A DNA stretch of 64,000 bases from an uncultured Lachnospiraceae bacterium. Lineage in GTDB: Bacteria > Bacillota > Clostridia > Lachnospirales > Lachnospiraceae. Below the pieces are notes generated by a model that made no database searches, had not been told where the DNA came from, and saw only the letters and a list, made by a program, of their open reading frames with translations. Below are positions 43,685-51,303 of the stretch, piece by piece (the first letter of the stretch is position 1; each line of letters starts with the position of its first letter). The stretch spans positions 186,001 to 250,000 of the forward strand of contig URSA01000004.1 of NCBI GenBank assembly GCA_900550475.1, in the 5' to 3' direction. The translations under genes were made by a program, and so were the position numbers.

Positions 43685-44353
43685 ATGGCAGAGAAGAACA
43701 GTATTAAGCTGGTTGTGACAATAACGGAACGTGGAAAAGGAAAGGGGCTGGCGAAGCTCTACGCGGAGCAGGGCGTCCATTGCAGCTATCAGTGCATGGG
43801 CAGGGGGACGGCGTCCTCCGAGCTTCTGGATGTGCTGGGCGTGGGCAGCTCCGAAAAAGACATTCTGCTGTGTATTGCGCAGACGCAATGTGTGGAGAGA
43901 CTGTTGGGGCGGCTGGACGGTGATCTGCAGGGGCGCATCCATGCAAGCGGCATCGTGTTTGACATGCCGCTTACCGGATTGAACAGTCTGATTGCCACGG
44001 TGCTTTTGAATGAGCAGGAGAGAGTAGGAGGAACGGGAATGGACAACAAGGCAGACCAGAGTCTCATTTTGATTACGGTGAATCAGGGACATACGGACGC
44101 CGTGATGGATACGGCGAGGGAGGCGGGAGCCGGAGGCGGCACCGTGATCCGCGCAAGGTGGGCAGGGCCGGAGGACACCAGCCAGTTTTACGGCATTTCC
44201 GTACACTCAGAAAAAGAAGTCATTGCGATTGTGGCAGCCGGTGACCGCAGAAATGCCATCATGGAAATGGTCAACAAGAAGCACGGTTTAAAGACTGACG
44301 CCGGCGCCGTGGTGTGCTCGGTTGCAATCGATCATCTGGTCAGACTTGCATAG
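43685..44353 (+). CDS. Tandem P-II-like regulatory protein
   Basis: A 222-residue protein with two ferredoxin-fold P-II-like units. Unit 1 (about 5-100) starts S-I-K-L-V-V-T-I-T-E-R-G-K-G-K; unit 2 (about 123-220) starts Q-S-L-I-L-I-T-V-N-Q-G-H-T-D-A-V and ends C-S-V-A-I-D-H-L. The canonical uridylylation tyrosine of GlnB is not evident in either T loop. P-II proteins gate transporters or enzymes in response to nucleotides or 2-oxoglutarate. Gene order with a DUF1538 transporter suggests that pair works as a unit. ATG 43685 has AGGTGG five bases upstream; a GTG at 43676 is in frame but overlaps that site. Confidence 0.8.
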   Translation: MAEKNSIKLVVTITERGKGKGLAKLYAEQGVHCSYQCMGRGTASSELLDVLGVGSSEKDILLCIAQTQCVERLLGRLDGDLQGRIHASGIVFDMPLTGLNSLIATVLLNEQERVGGTGMDNKADQSLILITVNQGHTDAVMDTAREAGAGGGTVIRARWAGPEDTSQFYGISVHSEKEVIAIVAAGDRRNAIMEMVNKKHGLKTDAGAVVCSVAIDHLVRLA

Positions 44354-44374
44354 TGCACAGAAGTATGGTATACT
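44346..44374 (+). promoter_or_regulatory. Promoter of the CNNM transporter leader
   Basis: TTGCAT (44346-44351), 17-base spacer, TATACT (44369-44374). The -35 overlaps the end of the P-II-like gene. A leader of some 160 bases follows before the transporter start. Confidence 0.7.
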
Positions 44375-44409
44375 GAGCCTTAAGCTTACAGAAAGGAACC
44401 AAAAGTAAG

Positions 44410-44472
44410 ATGGACGACGCGGACGGAGACGCGGAAACGAATCATTATAATTTTATAAAAGAGCAAGGATAG
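44410..44472 (+). CDS. Possible acidic leader peptide before the CNNM gene
   Basis: A 20-codon frame from ATG 44410 to TAG 44470-44472, starting M-D-D-A-D-G-D-A-E and ending K-E-Q-G. AAAGGA at 44392-44397 is a weak ribosome site, 12 bases away. The stop lies at the foot of the terminator hairpin at 44471. Runs of D and E near a start are known to destabilise ribosomes in low magnesium, as with E. coli mgtL; a similar role here is inference. It may also be untranslated leader. Confidence 0.35.
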   Translation: MDDADGDAETNHYNFIKEQG

Positions 44473-44514
44473 GCATAGCCTGTGGTATCGGAATACGACA
44501 GGTTATGCCTTTTT
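44471..44514 (+). terminator. Terminator hairpin in the leader of the CNNM gene
   Basis: Stem AGGCATAGCCTGT (44471-44483) pairs with ACAGGTTATGCCT (44498-44510) with few mismatches, followed by five T (44510-44514). It lies after the promoter at 44346 and 29 bases before the transporter start, so it would stop transcription into that gene unless an antiterminator forms. Confidence 0.8.
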
Positions 44515-44543
44515 GGCTTGAAAAAAGAAATGGAGAGTAGAAT

Positions 44544-45875
44544 TTGAGTACAGTAGTGTTACAACTTTTGTTGCAGGCAGTCTTAATATTGATCAATGCC
44601 TTTTTTGCGGGGACGGAGATGGCGGTGGTATCCTTAAACACCGCAAAGCTTCACAAACTGGAGGAGGACGGGGATAAGCATGCGGTCAAGCTTCTGAAGC
44701 TGGTGGCGGACTCCTCGGGCTTCCTGTCCACAATCCAGATCGGAATCACGCTTGCCGGATATCTGGGCAGTGCGCTTGCTGCCGAGAACTTTTCCGGGTA
44801 TCTGGTGAATTGGCTGTACCGGGATCTGGGCTTTCAGGTGGTTTCCGAGAGGGCGCTGTCGTGGATCGCCATTGTGGTGATTACCCTGATTCTGGCATAT
44901 TTTACCTTGATCTTCGGTGAGCTGGTGCCGAAGCGGATTGCCTTGCAGAAATCCTATGAGTGGTCGAAGGCGGCATACGGCGTTGTGTCCGGCATCGCAT
45001 TTGTGATGAAGCCGGTGATCCGGTTTCTGGCATTTTCCACCAATCTGGTGCTGAAGATCATGCATCTTAAGGTGGAGGCGCAGGATGATAACGTGACGGA
45101 GGAGGAAATCCGCATGATGGTTGACATCGGCGAGGAAAAGGGAAACATCGATGTCAACGAAAAGGAATGGATTCAGAATATTTTTGACTTTGACGATCTG
45201 AGCGTGCGGAGAGTCATGACCCAGCGGACGGATGTGATCGCCATTTCCACTGAGGACAGCAGAGAGGAGATTCTACATACCATCGAGGAGAAGGGGCTGT
45301 CCCGCTATCCCGTGTACGGGGAGGATCCGGACGATATCAAGGGGATCCTCTATGCAAGGGACTTCCTGCTTGCATGCGGAAAGGGAGCGGAATTTTCCAT
45401 CACGGATCTGCTGCGCCCCGCGTATTTTGTGCCGGAGAGCATTCACGCGGATGTGCTTTTCACGGATATGCAGAAAAAGAAGATTCACATAGCCGTGATC
45501 ATAGATGAGTACGGCACCATGGAGGGAATCGTGACCATGGAGGATCTGGTGGAGGAGATTGTCGGCAATATTTACGATGAGTTCGACCCGGAGGAGGAGC
45601 CGGAGATCGTGAAGCTTTCGGAGAATCTCTGGAAGGTATCCGGCAACACTACCATCGATGATCTGGCGGAGGAGCTTGACATGGAGTTTGAGATGGAGGA
45701 GGATACCTACGACACCGTGGGCGGTCTGATCATCAGTCTTTTGCAGGCGATTCCGGAGGACGGCGTGGGCTTTGAGGTGGAAGGCTTTGGGCTTCATATT
45801 GAAGTGAAAGCGGAGGATGTGCGGGATCGGAGAATCGAGCGCGCATATATAAGCAGACTGACGGCGGAAACTTAG
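44544..45875 (+). CDS. CNNM/CorC family membrane transporter (hemolysin-type) with CBS domains
   Basis: A 443-residue protein of the HlyC/CorC family. An N-terminal DUF21 domain has three to four membrane segments (about 1-140: N-A-F-F-A-G-T-E-M-A-V-V-S-L-N and L-I-F-G-E-L-V-P-K-R-I-A). Two CBS domains follow (about 195-330: V-M-T-Q-R-T-D-V-I-A, V-I-I-D-E-Y-G-T-M-E-G-I-V-T) and a C-terminal CorC domain (about 350-435). CNNM/CorC proteins move magnesium or related divalent cations, often outward. The start is TTG with TGGAGA upstream. Control is probably at the upstream leader with its hairpin. The stop overlaps the converging SDR gene. Confidence 0.92.
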   Translation: MSTVVLQLLLQAVLILINAFFAGTEMAVVSLNTAKLHKLEEDGDKHAVKLLKLVADSSGFLSTIQIGITLAGYLGSALAAENFSGYLVNWLYRDLGFQVVSERALSWIAIVVITLILAYFTLIFGELVPKRIALQKSYEWSKAAYGVVSGIAFVMKPVIRFLAFSTNLVLKIMHLKVEAQDDNVTEEEIRMMVDIGEEKGNIDVNEKEWIQNIFDFDDLSVRRVMTQRTDVIAISTEDSREEILHTIEEKGLSRYPVYGEDPDDIKGILYARDFLLACGKGAEFSITDLLRPAYFVPESIHADVLFTDMQKKKIHIAVIIDEYGTMEGIVTMEDLVEEIVGNIYDEFDPEEEPEIVKLSENLWKVSGNTTIDDLAEELDMEFEMEEDTYDTVGGLIISLLQAIPEDGVGFEVEGFGLHIEVKAEDVRDRRIERAYISRLTAET

Positions 45876-46588
45876 AGCCAGCCGCCGTCTATAGTAATGA
45901 TCTGCCCGGTCAGATAGGCGGGAGCATTCACAAGCTGCCATGCAAGATCGGCAACTTCTTCGGGAGTTCCAAGCCTGTCGGCGGGGATTTCATTTTTTAA
46001 GGTGTCAAGATCCTCTGTCGAGAGACAGTGGTTCATGGCGGTATCGATCACGCCGGGCGCGATGGCGTTCACCTGAATGTTGCTGGGGGCAAGCTCCTTT
46101 GCAAGCGCCTTTGTCAGCGCGTTCACCCCGCCCTTTGAGGCGGAATATGCAGTTTCCATAGAGGAGCCCGCACTGCCCCAGACGGAGGAAATGTTGAGGA
46201 TGCGGCCCTCTTTTTTATGCACCATGGAGGGGATCGCCAGCCTGCAGGTGTAGAAGCAGGCGTTTAAATTGGTGTCGATCACCCGATGCCAGTCCTCAAG
46301 GGACATTTCGCTTAAAAGACCGAAGTAGGAAATGCCGGCGTTGTTGATCAGAACGTTCGGGGCAGGGATGGCGGCGAAAAGAGCCTCCACCTCCTGCGGT
46401 TTGCTCATATCGCAGACCATGGCGATGCAGGGAACGCCCGCAAGCTGCGTCAGCTCCTCCCGAAGGGAGAAAAGCGCTTCCCTGTCGTGGGCGCAGGTGA
46501 TGATGACCTGATAATGGTCGGCGGCAAAACGGCGGGCGATGGCAGCACCGATGCCCCTGCCGGCGCCTGTGATCAAAACGGTTTTCAT
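45872..46588 (-). CDS. SDR family oxidoreductase, FabG-like
   Basis: A 238-residue short-chain dehydrogenase. The NAD(P) loop is T-G-A-G-R-G-I-G (residues 7-14); N-N-A-G near 82, a catalytic serine in S-S-V-W-G and Y-S-A-S-K with tyrosine and lysine near 145-149 complete the active site. AGGAGG supports ATG 46588. It diverges from the thioredoxin reductase gene. It looks like 3-oxoacyl-ACP reductase, but with no other fab genes nearby the substrate is uncertain. Confidence 0.92.
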   Translation of the reverse strand: MKTVLITGAGRGIGAAIARRFAADHYQVIITCAHDREALFSLREELTQLAGVPCIAMVCDMSKPQEVEALFAAIPAPNVLINNAGISYFGLLSEMSLEDWHRVIDTNLNACFYTCRLAIPSMVHKKEGRILNISSVWGSAGSSMETAYSASKGGVNALTKALAKELAPSNIQVNAIAPGVIDTAMNHCLSTEDLDTLKNEIPADRLGTPEEVADLAWQLVNAPAYLTGQIITIDGGWL

Positions 46589-46619
46589 AAAGAAAGTCCT
46601 CCTTGCAGTCTGAGTTGTG

Positions 46620-46633
46620 TTCATTATAGCACA
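46620..46633 (-). promoter_or_regulatory. Extended -10 promoter of the SDR gene
   Basis: Reverse strand: TATAAT (46628-46623) with a TG one base before it (T-G-C-T-A-T-A-A-T). No good -35 is seen. Confidence 0.45.
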
Positions 46634-46693
46634 CAATAAAAAAATGTGATATGGTAGATACTATAACATGTTAGAAGAGAAAGGAAGAGAGAA

Positions 46694-47596
46694 ATGTACG
46701 ATCTGATCATTATCGGTTCGGGTCCGGCGGGATTGTCGGCGGCGGTATACGGCAAGCGCGCAGGGCTGAATCTTTTGGTGCTGGAGAAAAATCCCATGAG
46801 CGGCGGGCAGGTGCTCAGCACCTACGAGGTGGACAACTATCTTGGCCTGCCCGGCATCGGTGGCTTTGACATGGGCGTGAAATTCAGGGAGCATGCGGAG
46901 AAAATGGGTGCCGAGTTCAAGGAGGCGGAGGTGACCGCCATCGCGGACTGCGGGGATGTGAAAAAGGTTCAGACCACGGAGGGCGAGTTTGAGGCGAGAA
47001 CCCTGATCCTTGCCATGGGAGCCCATCATGCCAAGCTGGGCGTTCCGGGCGAGGAGGAGCTTGCCGGAATGGGTGTGTCCTACTGTGCTACCTGCGACGG
47101 CGCCTTTTTCAAAAACCGCGTGACAGCCGTGGTCGGCGGCGGTGATGTGGCGGTGGAGGATGCGATCTTCCTTGCACGCTTCTGTAAAAAGGTCTATCTG
47201 ATTCACAGGCGGGACAGCCTGCGGGCGGCAAAATCCCTGCAGGAGGAGCTGTTTGCTCTGCCGAATGTGGAGGTTTTGTGGAATAAAAGGGTGACGGAGA
47301 TCGGCGGCGCTGACATGGTGGAGACGCTTTCACTGGAGGACACAACCGGAGTGGGGACAAGCTCCCTTGCGGTGGACGGCGTGTTCATTGCGGTGGGAAT
47401 CCATCCCGATACGGAGCTTTGCCGGGAGCTGGTGGCATGCGATGAAAACGGCTATGTGCTTGCGGGCGAGGACGGCGTGACGAATGTCCCCGGAATCTTT
47501 GCGGCGGGCGATGCCAGAAAGAAGCCCCTACGGCAGATTATAACGGCTGTGGCGGACGGCGCCAACGCAGCAACTTCTGCCGGTAATTTTTTGTAG
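46694..47596 (+). CDS. trxB: Thioredoxin-disulfide reductase
   Basis: A 300-residue flavoprotein that reduces thioredoxin with NADPH. The FAD loop is G-S-G-P-A-G (residues 8-13); the redox pair is C131 and C134 (C-A-T-C-D-G); the NADPH loop is G-G-G-D-V-A near 153 with H-R-R-D; the FAD end motif G-I-F-A-A-G-D-A lies near 270. GGAAGAGAG precedes the ATG. No trxA is adjacent, so it may serve a thioredoxin coded elsewhere. Confidence 0.93.
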   Translation: MYDLIIIGSGPAGLSAAVYGKRAGLNLLVLEKNPMSGGQVLSTYEVDNYLGLPGIGGFDMGVKFREHAEKMGAEFKEAEVTAIADCGDVKKVQTTEGEFEARTLILAMGAHHAKLGVPGEEELAGMGVSYCATCDGAFFKNRVTAVVGGGDVAVEDAIFLARFCKKVYLIHRRDSLRAAKSLQEELFALPNVEVLWNKRVTEIGGADMVETLSLEDTTGVGTSSLAVDGVFIAVGIHPDTELCRELVACDENGYVLAGEDGVTNVPGIFAAGDARKKPLRQIITAVADGANAATSAGNFL

Positions 47597-47599
47597 TTG

Positions 47600-47628
47600 T
47601 TGACAACCAAAACGAGTTATGATATATT
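47600..47628 (+). promoter_or_regulatory. Promoter of the NlpC/P60 hydrolase gene
   Basis: TTGACA (47600-47605), 17-base spacer, TATATT (47623-47628); near-consensus, about 44 bases before the start of transcription-to-ATG gap ends at 47679. Confidence 0.75.
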
Positions 47629-47678
47629 TTTTAACAGATGTAACAAATTTGTAATAATTCGTTTTGGAGGACAGATAC

Positions 47679-48899
47679 ATGAGGAATCGTGGCAAAAGGC
47701 TGATGACTGGAACACTTGCGGCTATGCTCACATTTTCTGTATTTTCAATAGATGCATTTGCAGCGGGAAATGTTTCTTCCGTGCTGCCTACGGGCGGTGC
47801 CAGCCTTACGCTGGTGAAGGATGCACCGCTTGCGGATGTGCAGACGGAGAGCGTGACGGCATCCGGCAGAATCGAGTCATCGGTGACGCTTGCGGATGTG
47901 CCGGAGCTGGAGACGGCAACAACAGCGCTGATCGTGGATTCCGAGGAAGAGCTGTTTAAAAATCTTGTGATCGCACAGGTGAGCAAGTATGTCAATGTGA
48001 GAAGCCTGCCCGGTGAGGACGGAGAGATCGTCGGCAAGTTATACAACGAGTCGGTGGGCAGCTTTATTTCCGAGGAGAACGGTTGGTATCAGATCCAGTC
48101 GGGATCCGTGACCGGATATGTGAAGGCGGAGTATTGCGTGACCGGCGAGGAAGCGGTGGAGCTTGCAAGGAAGGTGGGAACCAGACTTGCCACTGTGACG
48201 ACCACCACGCTGTTCGTGAGATCGGAGCCGACCACGGAGAGCTCCGTGATTTCCATGATCCCGGAGGGCGAGGATTATCTGGTGATCGACGAGACCGACA
48301 CATGGGCAAAGATTTCCATGGAGGACGGTGAGGGCTGGGTTTCCAAGGATTATGTGGAAATTCATTCCGAGTTTGTGGAGGCGGAGTCCAAGGAGGAAGA
48401 GGAAGCCCGCCTTGCAAAGGAAGCGGAGGAGAGAAGAAAGGCACAGGAGGCTGCCAAGGCGAAACGTGCCGCAGAGCAGAAGCCTGCGTCCAGTACACAG
48501 ACCACTGCGACTACGACGACTGCCACCACCTCCTACACGGTGGGTGAGGGAAGCGAGCTAGGTGTTGCGGTTGCGGAGTACGCGCTGCAGTTTGTGGGTA
48601 ATCCTTATAAATGGGGCGGCACCAGCCTGACAAACGGCGCAGACTGCTCCGGCTTTGTGATGAGCGTGTACGCCAACTTCGGCGTGAGCCTGCCGCACAG
48701 CTCCAAGGCGGACAGAACGCAGGGATCGGCGGTGGACGGACTTGAGAATGCACAGCCGGGAGACCTGATCTGCTATTCCGGCCATGTGGCAATGTATATC
48801 GGCAACGGTCAGATTGTGCATGCCTCCAACAAGAAAACGGGAATTATCGTATCACAGGCAGATTATAAAAAGATTCTGGCAATCAGACGTATTTTCTAA
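47679..48899 (+). CDS. Secreted SH3 / NlpC-P60 peptidoglycan endopeptidase
   Basis: A 406-residue secreted enzyme. A signal peptide ends near A-F-A-A (about residue 28). Two bacterial SH3 domains follow (about 102-165 and 168-230: Y-V-N-V-R-S-L-P-G and T-L-F-V-R-S-E-P-T), then a charged helical linker rich in E, K, A and an S/T-rich stretch. The C-terminal NlpC/P60 domain has C323 (A-D-C-S-G-F), H369 (S-G-H-V-A-M-Y) and H381 (I-V-H-A-S). Such enzymes cut the peptide bridges in the wall during growth or cell separation. GGAGG precedes the ATG and a strong promoter lies upstream. Confidence 0.94.
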   Translation: MRNRGKRLMTGTLAAMLTFSVFSIDAFAAGNVSSVLPTGGASLTLVKDAPLADVQTESVTASGRIESSVTLADVPELETATTALIVDSEEELFKNLVIAQVSKYVNVRSLPGEDGEIVGKLYNESVGSFISEENGWYQIQSGSVTGYVKAEYCVTGEEAVELARKVGTRLATVTTTTLFVRSEPTTESSVISMIPEGEDYLVIDETDTWAKISMEDGEGWVSKDYVEIHSEFVEAESKEEEEARLAKEAEERRKAQEAAKAKRAAEQKPASSTQTTATTTTATTSYTVGEGSELGVAVAEYALQFVGNPYKWGGTSLTNGADCSGFVMSVYANFGVSLPHSSKADRTQGSAVDGLENAQPGDLICYSGHVAMYIGNGQIVHASNKKTGIIVSQADYKKILAIRRIF

Positions 48900-48930
48900 A
48901 AATAGAGCACAAATGCAAAAAAGAGATAAA

Positions 48931-48977
48931 AACCCTGAAGAAAAACGACGAAAAGTTGGCTTCGGGGTTTTTGTTTT
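48931..48977 (+). terminator. Terminator after the NlpC/P60 gene
   Basis: Stem AACCCTGAAG (48931-48940) with CTTCGGGGTT (48960-48969), one G-T pair, loop of 19 bases, followed by a T-rich run. Confidence 0.75.
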
Positions 48978-49069
48978 TATCGTTTGAAAAAGAGCGTTTG
49001 TGCAACATAACCAAAAGGGTGTTCAAACATGAGAAACGAGTCGAAAAACAGTTTTTTTTGCAGTTTGAG

Positions 49070-49140
49070 TTATCCACATGTGGAAAACCCGTAAACAGTG
49101 AAAAAGCGACTTATACACTAAGTTATCCACAATGTCCACA
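49070..49140. other. Cluster of DnaA-box-like 9-mers in an AT-rich spacer
   Basis: Two perfect TTATCCACA boxes (49070-49078 and 49123-49131), a back-to-back reverse box TGTGGAAAA (49079-49087), and variants TTATACACT (49111-49119) and ATGTCCACA (49132-49140). Five sites in 71 bases is far above chance. The following 170 bases are very AT-rich. No dnaA, dnaN or rpmH is nearby, so this may be a DnaA-controlled region, a titration site, an origin component or an accessory origin. The role is inference. Confidence 0.6.
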
Positions 49141-49216
49141 GCTTTTTTCTTTGAAAAATCTATTTTTTTATGTCGACCATATGAACGGATGTTTTGTAGA
49201 CATTTAATAAAAATAG

Positions 49217-49244
49217 AAAAATGTTTAAAAATGTCGAAAAATGT
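49217..49244. repeat. Helically phased AAAAATGT repeats
   Basis: AAAAATGT occurs three times at exact 10-base steps (ending 49224, 49234, 49244) within the AT-rich spacer just downstream of the DnaA-box cluster. An inverted repeat TTGAC/GTCAA follows at 49246-49263. The phasing would put all copies on one face of the helix. Confidence 0.65.
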
Positions 49245-49290
49245 ATTGACTTTTTGAATGTCAAAAATAAGCAAAAAATACACTAAATTA

Positions 49291-49320
49291 TTGCAAAAAT
49301 AGGGAAATATGTGGTATAAT
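49291..49320 (+). promoter_or_regulatory. Promoter of hpf
   Basis: TTGCAA (49291-49296), 18-base spacer, TATAAT (49315-49320), about 36 bases before the ATG. Confidence 0.65.
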
Positions 49321-49355
49321 GCTTATACAATAAAGAACCGAAAGGGATGATGAGC

Positions 49356-49883
49356 ATGAAATTTATTATTTTAGGCAGAAACATTGAGGTAACACCGGGA
49401 CTTAAGGATGCTGTGGAGGAAAAGATCGGCAAACTTGAGAAGTATTTCACCCCTGATACGGAAGTACACGTTACATTGAGCGTTGAGAAGGACAGACAGA
49501 AGATTGAAGTGACGATACCGGTGAAAGGCAGTATCATCCGTTCTGAGCAGGTCAGCAATGACATGTATGTATCCATTGATCTGGTGGAAGAGATCATCGA
49601 GAGACAGCTTAAGAAGTATAAGACCAAACTGGTGGACAGGCAGCAGTCGGCGTCCTCTTTCAGCAAGCTGTTTGTAGAGAATGATTATATGGACGATGAG
49701 GAAATCAGGATCGTCCGTACCAAGAAATTTGATATTAAGCCCATGTATCCTGAGGATGCCTGCATCCAGATGGAGCTTCTCGGACATAATTTCTTCGTAT
49801 TCCACAACGCAGAGACCGGTCAGGTAAACGTGGTTTATAAGCGTAAGGGCGATACCTACGGACTGATCGAGCCGGAAGAATAA
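49356..49883 (+). CDS. hpf: Ribosome hibernation promoting factor, long form
   Basis: A 175-residue protein that joins 70S ribosomes into inactive 100S dimers in slow growth. The N-terminal HPF/RaiA domain (about 1-100) opens K-F-I-I-L-G-R-N-I-E-V-T; a linker with acidic residues leads to the C-terminal dimerisation domain (about 120-175: I-V-R-T-K-K-F-D-I-K-P-M-Y-P-E-D-A, then F-F-V-F-H-N-A-E-T-G and V-V-Y-K-R-K-G-D-T-Y-G-L-I). The long form is normal for Firmicutes. AAAGGG fits ATG 49356 best; ATGs at 49347 and 49350 lie too near it. Confidence 0.95.
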   Translation: MKFIILGRNIEVTPGLKDAVEEKIGKLEKYFTPDTEVHVTLSVEKDRQKIEVTIPVKGSIIRSEQVSNDMYVSIDLVEEIIERQLKKYKTKLVDRQQSASSFSKLFVENDYMDDEEIRIVRTKKFDIKPMYPEDACIQMELLGHNFFVFHNAETGQVNVVYKRKGDTYGLIEPEE

Positions 49884-49897
49884 AACAGAACCGATTT

Positions 49898-49931
49898 CGG
49901 AAGCTGTCGCAATGCGGCGGCTTCCGTTTTT
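49898..49931 (+). terminator. Terminator after hpf
   Basis: Stem CGGAAGC (49898-49904) with GCTTCCG (49920-49926), extended inward with wobble pairs, then five T. Confidence 0.82.
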
Positions 49932-49982
49932 GTACCTTTGGGGTATGCGGCGCATACGAAAAGAAGAGAGAGGATAATTGTT

Positions 49983-51236
49983 TTGGCTGGAATAAGTGTT
50001 TTGTTTGTCACCTTTTTGTTGATGTTCTTGTTGGGCTGCGCAGCCATTGCGCTGGTGCTGCTTGTGATCTCCATGGTTCTGTTTGCGGTATCAAAGCGCC
50101 ACGCCCGCCCTGCCGGGTACAAGGTCGGAGCGGTTGTGACGCTGATTTTCGGCATCCTTGCGGCGGCTCCACCGGTCGTCATGGTGATTTTGTGTCTTGT
50201 TGGCTATGTGGTGGATGAAGGAAAGAAAGCAAAAGAGATAGCGGCGATTGAAAACAAAGCTGTGGTATCCGGGGACGAGTGGAGAGAGGGATTTGAATAT
50301 AATGGAGACCAACTGATGCCGGTGCCCATTTTCATGAACAGCGACAGCTACAAGCATTACGGCGACAATCAGAATCTGTATGAGATCGGAGCGGTGGTTC
50401 AGAAATACTCAAACGACTATTATTCACTGTATGAGCTTGTGAGTGACAGCGATTATCCCATCTACTATGTCTGGGTGGAAGGTTTTGCGGGAGGGGAATA
50501 CTATTCGAGAACCTTCGTGAAGCGCGAAGAGTATGATTCCGTTCTGGATTTTTATTCCACATGTCCGCTTGCTGTAAAAGCCCGGTGGAGCACTGCGCCT
50601 GCGGGGACGGAGCTCTCCAACCGGTGGGTGCAGGTCAAGACGGATATTACGGAATACCGCCAGGCGCTGATGCAGCTTGCGGATGACGTGCTGTCCGATG
50701 TTTCCGGGAAGTACCGGGTGTTGGAATCGGTGCCGGAGGGATATGATGAAATTGCATTCCGGATACAATCGGAGGACGGCGTTTTCAGACTTGACCTGAC
50801 GGTGGGAACCGGGGAGGATGGGCGCATCCTGTATATGAACGAGTACCGGGTTTCGGATGAAACTGTGGAAGAATATGAAAAGCTGCTGGACGCTCTTGTG
50901 GAAACGGCGGAGGGGGAGCTGACGCTTGAAGCTGTCCACCAGAAGACCGGCAACCGCCTTCGTCAGGAAATGGCACAGAAAATCCCTGAAGCTTTCCTGC
51001 ACCCGGAATCCGCACTGTGTTTCGCGGTCGTCGATGATATTCCACGCAATATCCTCAAAGTTGTTGTAGAAGAAACGCTTCATTTCATCCCTGCTCTCTA
51101 TCAGCAGGCGGCTGCGGGCAGCATCAAGGCACAGCTTATACAGCAGGGCATGAATGTGGGTGCGGGAGAAGTGCAGGAGGAGAGCAAGCCCACTTTCCGG
51201 GAGAAACTGTTGGGACTTGGTTCTTTCTTCAAGTAA
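49983..51236 (+). CDS. Membrane protein of unknown function
   Basis: A 417-residue protein, not recognised. Two hydrophobic segments at the start (about 4-35 and 50-75) are followed by a large, probably external domain without cysteine pairs. It includes a Y-Y-S-L-Y-E-L-V-S-D-S-D-Y-P-I-Y-Y segment and a C-terminal helix with P-T-F-R-E-K-L-L-G-L-G. The start is uncertain: TTG 49983 has AGAGAGG upstream; no suitable ATG exists, and the frame is open back to 49938. It lies just before the M23 peptidase gene, so a wall-related role is possible but not shown. Confidence 0.7.
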   Translation: MAGISVLFVTFLLMFLLGCAAIALVLLVISMVLFAVSKRHARPAGYKVGAVVTLIFGILAAAPPVVMVILCLVGYVVDEGKKAKEIAAIENKAVVSGDEWREGFEYNGDQLMPVPIFMNSDSYKHYGDNQNLYEIGAVVQKYSNDYYSLYELVSDSDYPIYYVWVEGFAGGEYYSRTFVKREEYDSVLDFYSTCPLAVKARWSTAPAGTELSNRWVQVKTDITEYRQALMQLADDVLSDVSGKYRVLESVPEGYDEIAFRIQSEDGVFRLDLTVGTGEDGRILYMNEYRVSDETVEEYEKLLDALVETAEGELTLEAVHQKTGNRLRQEMAQKIPEAFLHPESALCFAVVDDIPRNILKVVVEETLHFIPALYQQAAAGSIKAQLIQQGMNVGAGEVQEESKPTFREKLLGLGSFFK

Positions 51237-51303
51237 AATCACATAGGCTTGAATGAAAATCGGAACTGCCGTCCTGGGTGGGGTGGCAGAGGGTGAGGAC
51301 TGT

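Noticed and set aside
44381..44543. Known manganese (yybP-ykoY) or magnesium riboswitch before the CNNM gene
   Set aside because: I could not find the conserved core of either class; only a promoter, leader peptide and terminator are evident.
48900..49355. Chromosomal replication origin call
   Set aside because: The boxes are suggestive, but no dnaA, dnaN or rpmH is near; kept as a DnaA-box cluster only.
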